Below are positions 1-9,628 of a stretch of 64,000 bases of DNA, in pieces. Origin of the DNA: CAVYGN01 sp964413265 (GTDB lineage Bacteria > Spirochaetota > Brevinematia > Brevinematales > JAOACQ01); NCBI GenBank assembly GCA_964413265.1, contig CAYPRX010000013.1, positions 107,095-171,094 of the forward strand. The letters are read 5' to 3'. A program made the translations under genes and the position numbers. The notes below the pieces were generated by a model, which was not told the origin of the DNA, did no database searches, and saw nothing but the letters and a program-made list of their open reading frames with translations. Each line of letters starts with the position of its first letter. The first letter of the stretch is position 1.

Positions 1-3000
1 GAGATGACATCATCATAATAAAACCAGCCCCAATCTTTATATGAATTGAAGTAAGCTACCGATGCCGTGATCCTTTCCCTCTCAAACAGACTTTTTGTAA
101 TGGCTGATGTCATATCACCCCTTTCTTTGAAATAGGGGGCAAGAACAAGTGCTTTTAACAGGAAACCGGCAGACGGCAGGTCATCCAACAGGTTTTCCGT
201 ATACCCAAGGTAAGCTTCTTTTATATCGGCCGGTTCGATATACCCGTTCATAGCCGAGACATAAATCGCGAAACAACGGACAAGGGATTTATAGTAAATG
301 GAAACCCATTTTTCTATTAATCCCCGACCGGCAGAATATTCCTTTGTCCATTCGACAGCCTTTCTGTAGAGTTCGGCGGGGATATTGTAACCGTTTTTCT
401 TAGCCATTGTCAGTACAAAAGTCGCATATACGGTCAGGTAGGCATTGGGTTCATAATCTGAATCGGTCCAGTATTTAAATCCATTTTTTCCGACATAATC
501 CTGGAATTCGGAAATCACTTTTGTAACTATATTTCTAAGGTCATCCCTTGTTTTGAATTTGAGCAGCCCTGTTTTTATAATGATGTCTTCCCCGAGTATA
601 AGGGGGAGGATTGATGATGCTTTCTGCTCAAGACAGCCGTAAGGATAATCCACTAGATAATCCACGCTTCCTTTCAGCTCCGTAAAAGCAGAGGGGGATA
701 GCGAAAATTCAACCTTACCTGATCCAGGGAGGACATTATCCGTTATGAGGATTTTCTGACGTTTAACTTCCCGGGTTTTTTCATAAAATGCCATGGTTTC
801 ATAATTTTGATTGATTTTAACAGGAATAGTTTCGACAAAACCATCGCTAAAAGGCCCGGAACTCACCAAAATTGTGAATTTGGCATCACGTATCTCTCCC
901 TGCCTTACCGAGAAACGGAACAGCACTTCTTTTGATGAATTCATGGGAATAAAGATGTTTGTGTTCTGCCCTGAGGCAAAATCTATCGGTCCGTCTGCCT
1001 TAATGGCAACTGCCATGTTAGCGTCTTTTCCGGTGTAATTATAGATCATAGCTCCGGATTCAAGCGAATCGTTAAATCGCAGGAATCTCGGAAGCGTGGA
1101 GAGAACCATAAGGGGTTTGCTGGCTGTTATTACGGCGCTTCCGCTGCCGAAAGACGAATCCTTTGTCTGGGCTACAGCCATTATTTTCCAGCTGGTAAGG
1201 TTGTCAGGGACCTTGAAGGTAAATACTGCAGGCGCACCATTGGAGATCATGAGCTTGTCATTAAAATATGCTGATGATTTAAACTCAAGCCTGGGATTAA
1301 TGCCCATACCCGCGATCTTTGCCCGGTTAGATCCGTCACCCCCGACAATTTCCCCCTTTTCAAAAAGGTAACGCTGACCGAATATATACTCTCTCATTTC
1401 ACTGGTGAATACTGCCAGTTCCCTGGCTCCGTAAAAGTTGAATATGGGGTCAGGCAGCTCATAGTTTTCAAGATTCAAAATACCCTTGTCGGCGATGGAA
1501 ACTGTTATCTCCGCTTTATCAGCCATTGAACCGTCCGGCTCCTTCACTTCTATAGTTACCCTGGCAGTATCGCCAGGGCGGTAATTGGTTGAATCGGTCA
1601 TAACCATCACTTTAAGCTTCTTACCCTCGGGAATGACATTGAGATTGATATAGCCGATCCTGTAATTAGGCCTCGCAAGGTCTTCATCATTTTTTACCTG
1701 GTTTGTTCCGCTTCTGCCAGTGAACAGCATAACAGAAACATATGCATTGGGAACAAGATCTTTTGTTATTTTTATGGGAATTACTGCCGCACTGTCTGTA
1801 ATAACGGCCTGTTCAACCGAATGTATCTTTTCTCTTTCCACTGTTATCAGGGCTGATGCTTTTTTAAAAGGGTTTTTGACAAGGATTAATGCTGTATCTC
1901 CAGTATGATATTCTTTTTTATCAGATGTCAGATCGATCTCATAGTTGTTCGGCACTTTCCATCCGACTTCTCCTTTTCCAAAGACATAAAAATCTGTTTC
2001 GCTTATTCCCTCATGACCCCTTACAAAGGTTTTTGCCCTGGCCACGTAATACCCCGGTTCATTGAGACTAAGTGCTACTTCAGTTTTTCCCAGGACTAGC
2101 TTTTGCTCGAACACGTTGGTTTTGATCATTTCCCATTCCCATTCGAGCCGTCCGTTAACCCCGGCTTTCTGATATGAATACCAATCCCTTTTCTCAACCT
2201 GTATTGTCACATGCTGTCCCTGTTCAATATCCTCTTTTTCATTAAGGGCTATCAGACCGATGTTAAAGCTATGTCCTGCCTCGATTAAATAATCCCTGAG
2301 GTGGATGCCGACATGCACGGGGTTATAAAGGTCAATTCCGCTTTTTGTTCCAAAGACAGTGCTGTTATCGTCGAGCTTTGTATCGGCAGAGATCATCAGC
2401 TCTGCATCTCCCTTGAAATCATCCTTGACAATGCTCTTTTCGATGTGGATCTTTCCGCTTTTATCAGGAAAGCCTACTCCTGAGACAAGTGAAAAGGGAT
2501 TATCGCGCCTGTCGTTATTCTCATCCCAGAGAGCCCCAAAACTGTAATCGGGGTATTTGAAGCTGTAGTAAGTGACAGGAGTAGCGCTTACTGAATAATG
2601 TATGGGTTTCATTACAGGGGCCCCGAAAAGATACCAGCCAATTATATCCGACTTGAAAATATCACCCCACTTATATGTTTCTTTCGGAGTTATAATCCTC
2701 ATTTCAGCCCTGGCCGGTTTAAAATCCTCTACGCTTATGTCGATCCCGGAATACTCCCCCCAGTAAATCCTGTAGTAGCCTGTTGGCGAATTGTCAGGAA
2801 TTTTAATATTGAAATGGAACGATCCCCAATCATCAGGTACCTGCGAGAGATTCGTCAGTTCCTCGTCCCTGCTGTTATTGACCGTTATTTTCAGCCTGGC
2901 TGGCTTTCCGCTGAGCGGAAGATTGCTCCAGTCATCATTTATCCTGAAACGCACAATTCCCTTTACATCAACATTTTCTCCCGGTTTGTATAAAAACCTG

Positions 3001-4823
3001 TCAGAAAATAAAAGGGCATTGGTTTCATTATTATAGTACTGGGAGCCGCGGTTAACAATATTTGCCCAGCTCTTTATTCTTTCATTGTATTCCTGTTCTT
3101 CCCCGTAATTTTCTTCTCCGTAATTAAGAGTAATGTTGCCGTCTTTTTCAGCAATGACCATTGGGTAGGGATAACTCCCCCTGAATGACAGAATACCTTT
3201 GGAATCGGTTTTCCCTCTGAGGGTTAATTTGCCGCCGCCGGCACTTTCCTGTTCGTATATTGAAGCCCCTTCAACCGGGCTGTCGTCTTTAAGGTTCCTG
3301 ACGAAAACCATGTTGGAATCCGGCCCGCTCTTGACGCTTATGCCGAGGTCTGTGAAGAGGATGATGCCGGAACGTTCCAGTTCGCTGTCTTCTCTTGGTT
3401 TTTCAGCTTTTGGGTATAAGCTGTATAACAGGATCCCTGATTTTTTTTTCATCATTGCCGAAAGGTCAAGGCGGTAGTTAAAAAAACGGTCCCATACCCA
3501 CTTGATATTATGGTTTTTCGATATCCTGTTCTTTTCAAAAAAAATCTTCCTTTCATCTTTCTTCAGGTTCAAATAATCAGATATAGATATTTTATCCGGC
3601 AGAAAAAGAAATGATGTTTTAAATGAACTTACATTTCTTATCTTCATTGGAAGGATTGGAGGCAGGTAATTCTCCATTATCAGGTACCCTGAAGGAGCAG
3701 CGAATATTGATATTCCATGGGAAAATTCCACTGTCTTTACAATGTTTTTATTCAATTTCTGTGAATATATATCCGTTACTTCCGGATTTATGTTAAAACT
3801 GTATTTTTTGCCGCCGATAAAATTTCCGCTCAAATAGATAAAATTGTCTCCTATCGATATTATTTCGTTCTCAACAGGCGGATTGATAGTTACATATTTG
3901 TTAGTATCTTTACGGCTGTCCAGAACGTTGTTGAATTCCAGGATAATCGTGTCATCCGGGTAGAAATTCGTCGAGGTACTGCTAAGAAACTTAAACTGCA
4001 GCGGTTTATAGGTCTCAAAATCATGGATAAAATCTATTGAAAGCCCTGTATTACCGTCTGAAGCATTCAAGCCGCTTTTTACTGTAAGGCGGTAGTCGGA
4101 AGCTTTCACAAGTCCATGAGGCTTTATAATAAAAGACCTGTCGCTGGTCCTGACAATATTCATCTGGACATCATTGGATTCGAAGGAGTTGGTTGAAACA
4201 GAGTAAAATGTTGAGTAATTAAGCAATTTGCCGTTGTGTTTGTCCTCTATTCTGAGCTTGTTCGTGAGTTCTGCAATAATTACAGGGGCATTAAAAGAAA
4301 GTGCGATTATGAGATCGGGCAGTTTGCTGCTGAAATCACAATCTGAAATTTCTATCCTGCGGGTCATGAAAACGTATTTTCCGTTTATTGCTTTCTCTCC
4401 GTTAACTGAAATTGAAACGTTTTTTTTCATTTTTTCAGCAAGTTTTTTTTCATCAATAGCTACTTTATAAACCGTGGAATGCCTCAGCCTCTCTAAAAAT
4501 ACAAAAGCTGCCTCACTTGGTCCTACAGGCTGCCAACGTCCACTGACCGGAGGGTCTATCGTCAGGGATATTTTATTCATAATATCGTTTGTCATGGAAT
4601 CGAAATCTGACATTTCAAAGATGCTGTCGGAAAAGGACATGTTAAGCTGGCCGTAATCGCCGTAACTGTTATTGTCATAAGCTCCGGGGTTGTCGTAGTT
4701 GGCTTCCTCCGCTGTCCCGCTTTCTGCGTTAATTACGGTGATGCTGTGCTTTCCTCCCTGTGAACAAGATATTAATGGAATCAATGGCAGGATAATAAAA
4801 ATCAAAAATGACGCCTTTTTCAT
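1..4823 (-). CDS. Alpha-2-macroglobulin family lipoprotein (3' end cut by window edge)
   Basis: A very large open frame of about 1,607 codons runs off the left edge. The start ATG at 4823 follows a strong GAGGAGGGC Shine-Dalgarno. The N-terminus is a lipoprotein signal (MKK, hydrophobic core, lipobox LISC), so Cys20 is probably lipidated. Beta-rich macroglobulin-like domains follow. The thioester motif GCLEQ lies near residue 1390 (about position 640), after which the all-helical thioester domain begins. Bacterial alpha-2-macroglobulins trap proteases in the periplasm by reaction of the Cys-Gln thioester. The gene lies downstream of pbpC on the same strand, the same pairing as yfhM-pbpC in E. 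coli, which supports a role in envelope protection. The intact thioester motif argues for an active trap. The C-terminal receptor-like domain is outside the window. Confidence 0.93.
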   Translation of the reverse strand, partial: MKKASFLIFIILPLIPLISCSQGGKHSITVINAESGTAEEANYDNPGAYDNNSYGDYGQLNMSFSDSIFEMSDFDSMTNDIMNKISLTIDPPVSGRWQPVGPSEAAFVFLERLRHSTVYKVAIDEKKLAEKMKKNVSISVNGEKAINGKYVFMTRRIEISDCDFSSKLPDLIIALSFNAPVIIAELTNKLRIEDKHNGKLLNYSTFYSVSTNSFESNDVQMNIVRTSDRSFIIKPHGLVKASDYRLTVKSGLNASDGNTGLSIDFIHDFETYKPLQFKFLSSTSTNFYPDDTIILEFNNVLDSRKDTNKYVTINPPVENEIISIGDNFIYLSGNFIGGKKYSFNINPEVTDIYSQKLNKNIVKTVEFSHGISIFAAPSGYLIMENYLPPILPMKIRNVSSFKTSFLFLPDKISISDYLNLKKDERKIFFEKNRISKNHNIKWVWDRFFNYRLDLSAMMKKKSGILLYSLYPKAEKPREDSELERSGIILFTDLGISVKSGPDSNMVFVRNLKDDSPVEGASIYEQESAGGGKLTLRGKTDSKGILSFRGSYPYPMVIAEKDGNITLNYGEENYGEEQEYNERIKSWANIVNRGSQYYNNETNALLFSDRFLYKPGENVDVKGIVRFRINDDWSNLPLSGKPARLKITVNNSRDEELTNLSQVPDDWGSFHFNIKIPDNSPTGYYRIYWGEYSGIDISVEDFKPARAEMRIITPKETYKWGDIFKSDIIGWYLFGAPVMKPIHYSVSATPVTYYSFKYPDYSFGALWDENNDRRDNPFSLVSGVGFPDKSGKIHIEKSIVKDDFKGDAELMISADTKLDDNSTVFGTKSGIDLYNPVHVGIHLRDYLIEAGHSFNIGLIALNEKEDIEQGQHVTIQVEKRDWYSYQKAGVNGRLEWEWEMIKTNVFEQKLVLGKTEVALSLNEPGYYVARAKTFVRGHEGISETDFYVFGKGEVGWKVPNNYEIDLTSDKKEYHTGDTALILVKNPFKKASALITVEREKIHSVEQAVITDSAAVIPIKITKDLVPNAYVSVMLFTGRSGTNQVKNDEDLARPNYRIGYINLNVIPEGKKLKVMVMTDSTNYRPGDTARVTIEVKEPDGSMADKAEITVSIADKGILNLENYELPDPIFNFYGARELAVFTSEMREYIFGQRYLFEKGEIVGGDGSNRAKIAGMGINPRLEFKSSAYFNDKLMISNGAPAVFTFKVPDNLTSWKIMAVAQTKDSSFGSGSAVITASKPLMVLSTLPRFLRFNDSLESGAMIYNYTGKDANMAVAIKADGPIDFASGQNTNIFIPMNSSKEVLFRFSVRQGEIRDAKFTILVSSGPFSDGFVETIPVKINQNYETMAFYEKTREVKRQKILITDNVLPGSGKVEFSLSPSAFTELKGSVDYLVDYPYGCLEQKASSILPLILGEDIIIKTGLLKFKTRDDLRNIVTKVISEFQDYVGKNGFKYWTDSDYEPNAYLTVYATFVLTMAKKNGYNIPAELYRKAVEWTKEYSAGRGLIEKWVSIYYKSLVRCFAIYVSAMNGYIEPADIKEAYLGYTENLLDDLPSAGFLLKALVLAPYFKERGDMTSAITKSLFERERITASVAYFNSYKDWGWFYYDDVI

Positions 4824-4936
4824 TGCCGCCCTCCTCTGAATTGATGCAAGAAAGCCTGAAGTAATAAAAATACTAAAAAGGTTTGAAAGATTTTAATTAA
4901 ATGATTGAAAAACAGCAAAAAATAAAATAACAATAT

Positions 4937-7174
4937 TTATTCGATCACTGTTATTTTTATACTGTCCGCCGAAGTAATAGATTTGGCCTCTATAATGTAA
5001 ACCCCGGGCTTTAGTTCCCATAACAGTTCCCTTCCGCTACCAGCATTTACGCCGTTAACAAACCATATAACCCTGTTGTCAGGGCTCAGGGCCTTGAAAG
5101 GTATCTTCTGCCTGCCGCGAATGATGAGGCTGTCTATTTTAAAAATGTCACCGTCCGAGGGGGTTATTATCTTGATGGATTCCGGGTCAGCTGTTAATGA
5201 AGAACGCAGGTTGATACGCGCCCAGGATTTGTAAAGTTCAGGCAACACAAGTCCACCGTTTTGATGCCAGCTGCAGAATGTATCAGGCTCTGTTCCACGG
5301 ATAAAATACTCTAAAATGCCTCCGCATTGACTGTTCGCAAGCATGCCTGAAAGGGGGCAAATCTTTGCCATTGTTATATTAAGTCCTTCAGGAGAAATTG
5401 GGGAAAAATGGCAGCCTGACTGATAAAGGCAAGATACTATATCGCGGAGGAGAATTCCGCAGCCGTTGACTGATGGCATATCACGCATAGGTTCGCCTGT
5501 AATATTACCGGTCCATATCCCTATGGAGAGTTCCGAATCAAAAGCCTCAAGAAAATTATCCCTGAAATCTTTCGAGGTCCCTGTTTTTACTGCAAGAGGG
5601 AATGGGAAATGGATTGGGGAATTCGCTCCAAAACCCGGGATTTTATAGTCAAAATCAGATAATATTCTCCATATTAAAAATGACGACTCGGCTGAAAGGA
5701 TCCTCACTGCTTTTTGCTCAGGGGGATAGATCACCATGCCGTCCGTTGTTTTTACTGATAAAATACCACTTAGCTGTCTGAATGTCCCGTCCGCGGGAAA
5801 AACAGCATAGGCTCTTGTCAGCTCAAAGAGAGTTACGTCTGCATTCCCAAGGGTAAGACCCAATCCGTAAAATGAAGGGGGACGGTTAATTGAAGTAAAG
5901 CCTGCGCTTTTTAAAAATTCATAATATGGGGAAAGGCCGATCCTAGAGAGCAGGTAGACAGCAGGGATATTGTAAGAACTCCCCAGTGCCACTGCTGCCC
6001 GGACAGGACCGTGATAAAGGCTGTTATAATTCCTTGGAATGAACTTTCCTACACTCGATTCAAATTCAGTGTAGACATCAGGGAGGATCGAAGCCGGGGT
6101 TATGATCTTTTTATCAAAGGCCAGTGCATAGGTAAATGCCTTCATAGTTGATGCCGCCTGTCTGGGTACAAGTGTCCCGTTTACCTGTCCTGCCTCGCCA
6201 AAATATGATATCCCGCCGAGCATCACCAGGATTTCCCTCCTGGAATTGTCAAGTATTAAAAGGCCTGCGTCATGGACATTGTTATCTCTCAGGAAGCCGA
6301 TTCTATTTTTAAGGATTTCAAGACATCTTTTGTACAGGTTCAGATCAAGAGTGGTCTTTATTTCACTTATTTCACCATGATTCTTAACGAGCTTTTTCGC
6401 CTCTTCAAGGGCCCAGAAGCAGAAATGCGGAGCACTGAAATCCATTTCAAAGGGGTAGACCATGAGCTTCTTATCTACAGACATAGAATATTCGAATTTG
6501 TCGATGTAACCCGAATCCATCGCCTTTTTCAGGAGAATTTTAGCCTTCGATTCCACATAAGAAGTCTTCGTCAGGATGTTCAGTGCTGATGGCGACTGTA
6601 AAACGGCGCACAATGATGCCGCTTCGATAAGAGAGATATCCCGTGGCATTTTATGAAAATAAACTTCAGACGCTTTCTTCAGTCCGTATATTCTGTTTCC
6701 AAGGTAAATGTTATTGACGTAAGCGAGTAATATTTCCTTTTTCCCGAAATGAAGTTCAAGCTTGACTGCCCTGAAAATCTCCAGAAATTTCGTGAACAGG
6801 TTATTTTTATTAACACCGTATTTCATCTTGACAAGCTGTTGAGAAATCGTAGAACCACCTGATGAAACGGTAAACCTGCTGAGGTCCCTGACGGCTGCCC
6901 TCAAGATAGCATGGGGATCTATACCAACATGAGAATAAAAGTTCTTGTCTTCTGAAAAAAGCAGTAATTTTAGAAAATTATCAGGGATTTCACTGTATTC
7001 AATATTTTCTGAAAAACCATCTCTGGGGCCCAGTTCCATTAAAAGGGAGCCTTCACGGTCGAATATTCTCACAGAACGGGATGATGTAGAGAGGAAATTC
7101 CCCGGGTATGGAATTATGAAATATGCCGTAATAGCAAGTACAATAAAGATTAATAACAGCAATGCTTTTTTCAT
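4937..7174 (-). CDS. pbpC: Penicillin-binding protein 1C
   Basis: A 745-residue bifunctional peptidoglycan synthase. Residues 1-22 form a signal anchor. The GT51 glycosyltransferase domain contains the catalytic EDKNFYSH motif at about 75-82 and GGSTISQQLVKMKYG further on. The transpeptidase domain carries STMK (SxxK), SYN (SxN) and KTGTS. The last 90 or so residues form the BiPBP_C beta domain typical of PBP1C. It polymerises and cross-links lipid II on the periplasmic side of the inner membrane. It starts 3 bases after the stop of the OmpA/propeller gene, so the two are cotranscribed. The alpha-2-macroglobulin gene follows after 113 bases. All catalytic motifs are intact and the length is normal for the family. 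Confidence 0.95.
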   Translation of the reverse strand: MKKALLLLIFIVLAITAYFIIPYPGNFLSTSSRSVRIFDREGSLLMELGPRDGFSENIEYSEIPDNFLKLLLFSEDKNFYSHVGIDPHAILRAAVRDLSRFTVSSGGSTISQQLVKMKYGVNKNNLFTKFLEIFRAVKLELHFGKKEILLAYVNNIYLGNRIYGLKKASEVYFHKMPRDISLIEAASLCAVLQSPSALNILTKTSYVESKAKILLKKAMDSGYIDKFEYSMSVDKKLMVYPFEMDFSAPHFCFWALEEAKKLVKNHGEISEIKTTLDLNLYKRCLEILKNRIGFLRDNNVHDAGLLILDNSRREILVMLGGISYFGEAGQVNGTLVPRQAASTMKAFTYALAFDKKIITPASILPDVYTEFESSVGKFIPRNYNSLYHGPVRAAVALGSSYNIPAVYLLSRIGLSPYYEFLKSAGFTSINRPPSFYGLGLTLGNADVTLFELTRAYAVFPADGTFRQLSGILSVKTTDGMVIYPPEQKAVRILSAESSFLIWRILSDFDYKIPGFGANSPIHFPFPLAVKTGTSKDFRDNFLEAFDSELSIGIWTGNITGEPMRDMPSVNGCGILLRDIVSCLYQSGCHFSPISPEGLNITMAKICPLSGMLANSQCGGILEYFIRGTEPDTFCSWHQNGGLVLPELYKSWARINLRSSLTADPESIKIITPSDGDIFKIDSLIIRGRQKIPFKALSPDNRVIWFVNGVNAGSGRELLWELKPGVYIIEAKSITSADSIKITVIE

Positions 7175-7177
7175 TAC

Positions 7178-8833
7178 TTATTTTTCCAGTATAAGGAATT
7201 CAGTCCGGCGGTTTTTGCTCCTTCCCTCTTCAGTACTGTTGTCCTCAACCGGCTGCGATGCTCCGAATCCTATTGAACGAAGTCTTTCAGGACTGATGCC
7301 GTTTTTTATCAGGTATTCCATAACAGCATCGGCGCGTTTTTCAGATAGTGTCTGATTATAGGCTGGTGTGCCTATATTATCTGTATGCCCCCTTATTTCG
7401 AGTTTAATACCCGGATTTTTTCTAAGCTGGTCAGCTATATCGTCAAGAATCTTTTTGGATTCGGGCCTCAGATAAGCCTTGTCGAATTCAAAATATATAT
7501 TATGAACCGTAACAGTACCGCCGACATTTTCTTTTTCAAGGTCGACAGGTTTTTCCGATGAAGAACTGCTGGAGGACTTAGATATGTTGTCCGGACTGCC
7601 GGTGTTAGCATCGTTGCCAAACACTATGGGCCGCTCATAATAGGTTCCTATCGCGTAGAGATAATTGCCTGCGGGAAGAAACAGGGTGCCACTATCTGCC
7701 GCAGGCTGTGAAGCCGAACCTGGAAATGGGGGAAGGAATTCCCAGATTGGAGTGCTTTCACCGAAGGTGTAAGCTCTTACGGAAGTGAAGGTTATGTCCT
7801 TGCCCCCCACGGTTTTAAGATAGTTAAAAGCAACATAAAGCTGGTCGTTTACTGTCACAAAAACGGGGTCGGACTTCTCGCCGAAGTCAAGTGAGTAAAT
7901 CACCTGGCCTCTATCGGGAGATAATACTGCAATCTTCCTGTTTCCGATAGACAGGAGGATTTCCCTGTCTGTGAAACTCGGGCTTGAGGTTATATAATCA
8001 TCATATTCTTTATCCCATAATTTTGAGCCGTTTGATATGGACAGGCAAATGAGCTTTTTTCCGGATGGGATGAACAAAAGCGACCGGTATATTACAGGAG
8101 GAAAAATTATCAGGGGAATATCGATTGATGCACTCCATGAAGTCTTTCCTGTATATTGATCCAGACAGAAGATCTTGAAGGTATTATGAAGATAGTCCCT
8201 CGATGCAGCGAAGATTTTATCATCGTAATATGCCGGAAAGCCGCTGTAGCTCTCTATACTGTTATTCGACCATTCGACATGGCCGTTATATAATTCCCGG
8301 GCTATGAAATTTTTCCTCGTGCCGTAATAAATTGTGTCCCCGGAGATTATAGGATCTGCATAAATACCGTCTATGACAGCTGTTTTTAGATCACTTTCCT
8401 GAAGACCTGCCCTGGCCCATATTATTTTTCCACTACTTTTATCAAGGCAGTAAATTGCCGTCGCATCAGAAATAAAAATAAAATTTCTCCTTATGACGGG
8501 AAAATTGACTTTCCCTGCAACTGCTGAAGCTGAGGCAAAATGGCTTGAGATGGATTTCAGATCGGATTTCCAGGCCAATTTACCTTCATCTTCAGTCACG
8601 CAGTATATAACTTTGTCCAGGTCTGAAAAATATATCCTCCCATCGGATATTGCAGGATAGAAAATATAATTTGAAGCCATGTAAAGCCATTTCAGGCTGT
8701 TATTTTTTACGATTATTTCATCGTTATTTCCCGTGAAATAAAGGTTGCCCTTATAAGTCGGCCAGTCAGAAGCATGCCCCCAAAAATAAAGAAAAAGGAC
8801 AATGCATAGAATCAGGCTGCCACTTAATTTCAT
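7178..8833 (-). CDS. Beta-propeller (PQQ-like) protein with C-terminal OmpA domain
   Basis: A 551-residue exported protein. A signal peptide at about residues 1-22 ends near GHAS. Residues 25 to about 400 contain repeated W and GK/YCL blades of a PQQ-type beta-propeller (for example IYCLDKSSGKIIWA and IFCLDQYTGKTSWSA). A Ser-rich linker follows. The C-terminal 110 residues are an OmpA peptidoglycan-binding domain (YFEFDKAYLRPESKKILDD, GHTDNIG, SEKRADAVMEYL, NRRTEF). I chose ATG 8833 because the signal peptide begins there; an in-frame GTG at 8851 would add six residues. It is the first gene of the operon with pbpC and the alpha-2-macroglobulin and probably tethers a propeller to the cell wall. 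The propeller could bind a ligand or act as an assembly scaffold; its substrate is unknown. Confidence 0.85.
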   Translation of the reverse strand: MKLSGSLILCIVLFLYFWGHASDWPTYKGNLYFTGNNDEIIVKNNSLKWLYMASNYIFYPAISDGRIYFSDLDKVIYCVTEDEGKLAWKSDLKSISSHFASASAVAGKVNFPVIRRNFIFISDATAIYCLDKSSGKIIWARAGLQESDLKTAVIDGIYADPIISGDTIYYGTRKNFIARELYNGHVEWSNNSIESYSGFPAYYDDKIFAASRDYLHNTFKIFCLDQYTGKTSWSASIDIPLIIFPPVIYRSLLFIPSGKKLICLSISNGSKLWDKEYDDYITSSPSFTDREILLSIGNRKIAVLSPDRGQVIYSLDFGEKSDPVFVTVNDQLYVAFNYLKTVGGKDITFTSVRAYTFGESTPIWEFLPPFPGSASQPAADSGTLFLPAGNYLYAIGTYYERPIVFGNDANTGSPDNISKSSSSSSSEKPVDLEKENVGGTVTVHNIYFEFDKAYLRPESKKILDDIADQLRKNPGIKLEIRGHTDNIGTPAYNQTLSEKRADAVMEYLIKNGISPERLRSIGFGASQPVEDNSTEEGRSKNRRTEFLILEK

Positions 8834-8902
8834 TTTACAGGTGACTTCCACAACAGATTACCGCCTTTCGCGATTTTTTAGTCTGTAATCATTTTGATGA
8901 TT

Positions 8903-8931
8903 ATAATATATCAGCAGAAGGTAGCTGTCAA
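8903..8931 (-). promoter_or_regulatory. Sigma70-type promoter for the OmpA/propeller-pbpC-A2M operon
   Basis: On the minus strand TTGACA (8931-8926) is followed by a 17-base spacer and TATTAT (8908-8903). A TATAAT lies 3 bases further downstream. It is 70 bases upstream of the ATG at 8833 and immediately beyond the stop codon of the HAD gene. Confidence 0.65.
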
Positions 8932-8940
8932 GGAGTCTGT

Positions 8941-9618
8941 TTATTCGAAAAGCAAGGCTCCATTGATTTCTGTAAAGTCCCTGATGACTAGATCAATTCT
9001 TAAAGAATATTTTTTAAGATCTGTTACCTTTGAGGCATTTAAAGCTATGATCATTCCAATTCCAGCGTTGTCGGCAGACTTAAGCCCGGCCGGAGAATCC
9101 TCAAATACTACACATTCACCGGGAGACAGTCCCAGTCTCTTAGAGGCGGTCAGGTAAAAGTCCGGGGCGGGTTTGCCTTGAAATGAAAAATCATCATACA
9201 CAATTTTATCAGAAGTAAACCATCTCCGGAGGTCAAGCTGGTCGACATAAAATTCAACATTTACAATGTCTGAGGCAGTTGCTATAGCGCATGGAATTTC
9301 CCTGGATTTCAGATAATCAAGAAATTCCTCGGCTCCCGCGATGAGCCTGAACTTGTCGGGGTTTGCAATGCACAGCTCCCTGTATATCTTTTCCTTTTTT
9401 ATAGCTATGTCAGCTGAATTTTCCTTTGTGATGTGCCAATCAGCCAGATAATTTATAATAGAAGAGTTGCTGATACCGTGGATTTTTGTCTGAAATTCTT
9501 CTTCCGTAAAGAGCTTTCCACGAAGTTCCATAGAAATTAAGTTCCAGGCTCTGTCATGAAATTCCGAATCGTTGACGAGAGTACCGTTGAAATCAAAAAT
9601 AGCACCTCTTAATTTAAT
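8941..9618 (-). CDS. HAD-superfamily phosphatase, beta-phosphoglucomutase type, apparent ATT start
   Basis: A 225-residue HAD subfamily IA enzyme. Motif I is FDFNGTLVND near the N-terminus, motif II is IATASD, and motif III/IV is KPAPDFYL followed by FEDSPAGLKSADNAG. It is a cytosolic phosphatase or phosphomutase for a small sugar phosphate; the substrate is unknown. The first ATG in frame (9531) lies after motif I and would remove the catalytic Asp, so it cannot be the start. Upstream of motif I the frame is open only to a TAG near 9642 and contains no ATG, GTG or TTG. An AGGGAGGA Shine-Dalgarno sits 4-5 bases before an ATT at 9618, giving the typical N-terminus (M)KLRGAIFDF. It lies 10 bases after the methyltransferase stop, in one operon. 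A sequencing error at the start codon is the alternative. Confidence 0.85.
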   Translation of the reverse strand: MKLRGAIFDFNGTLVNDSEFHDRAWNLISMELRGKLFTEEEFQTKIHGISNSSIINYLADWHITKENSADIAIKKEKIYRELCIANPDKFRLIAGAEEFLDYLKSREIPCAIATASDIVNVEFYVDQLDLRRWFTSDKIVYDDFSFQGKPAPDFYLTASKRLGLSPGECVVFEDSPAGLKSADNAGIGMIIALNASKVTDLKKYSLRIDLVIRDFTEINGALLFE

Positions 9619-9628
9619 ACGGTCCTCC

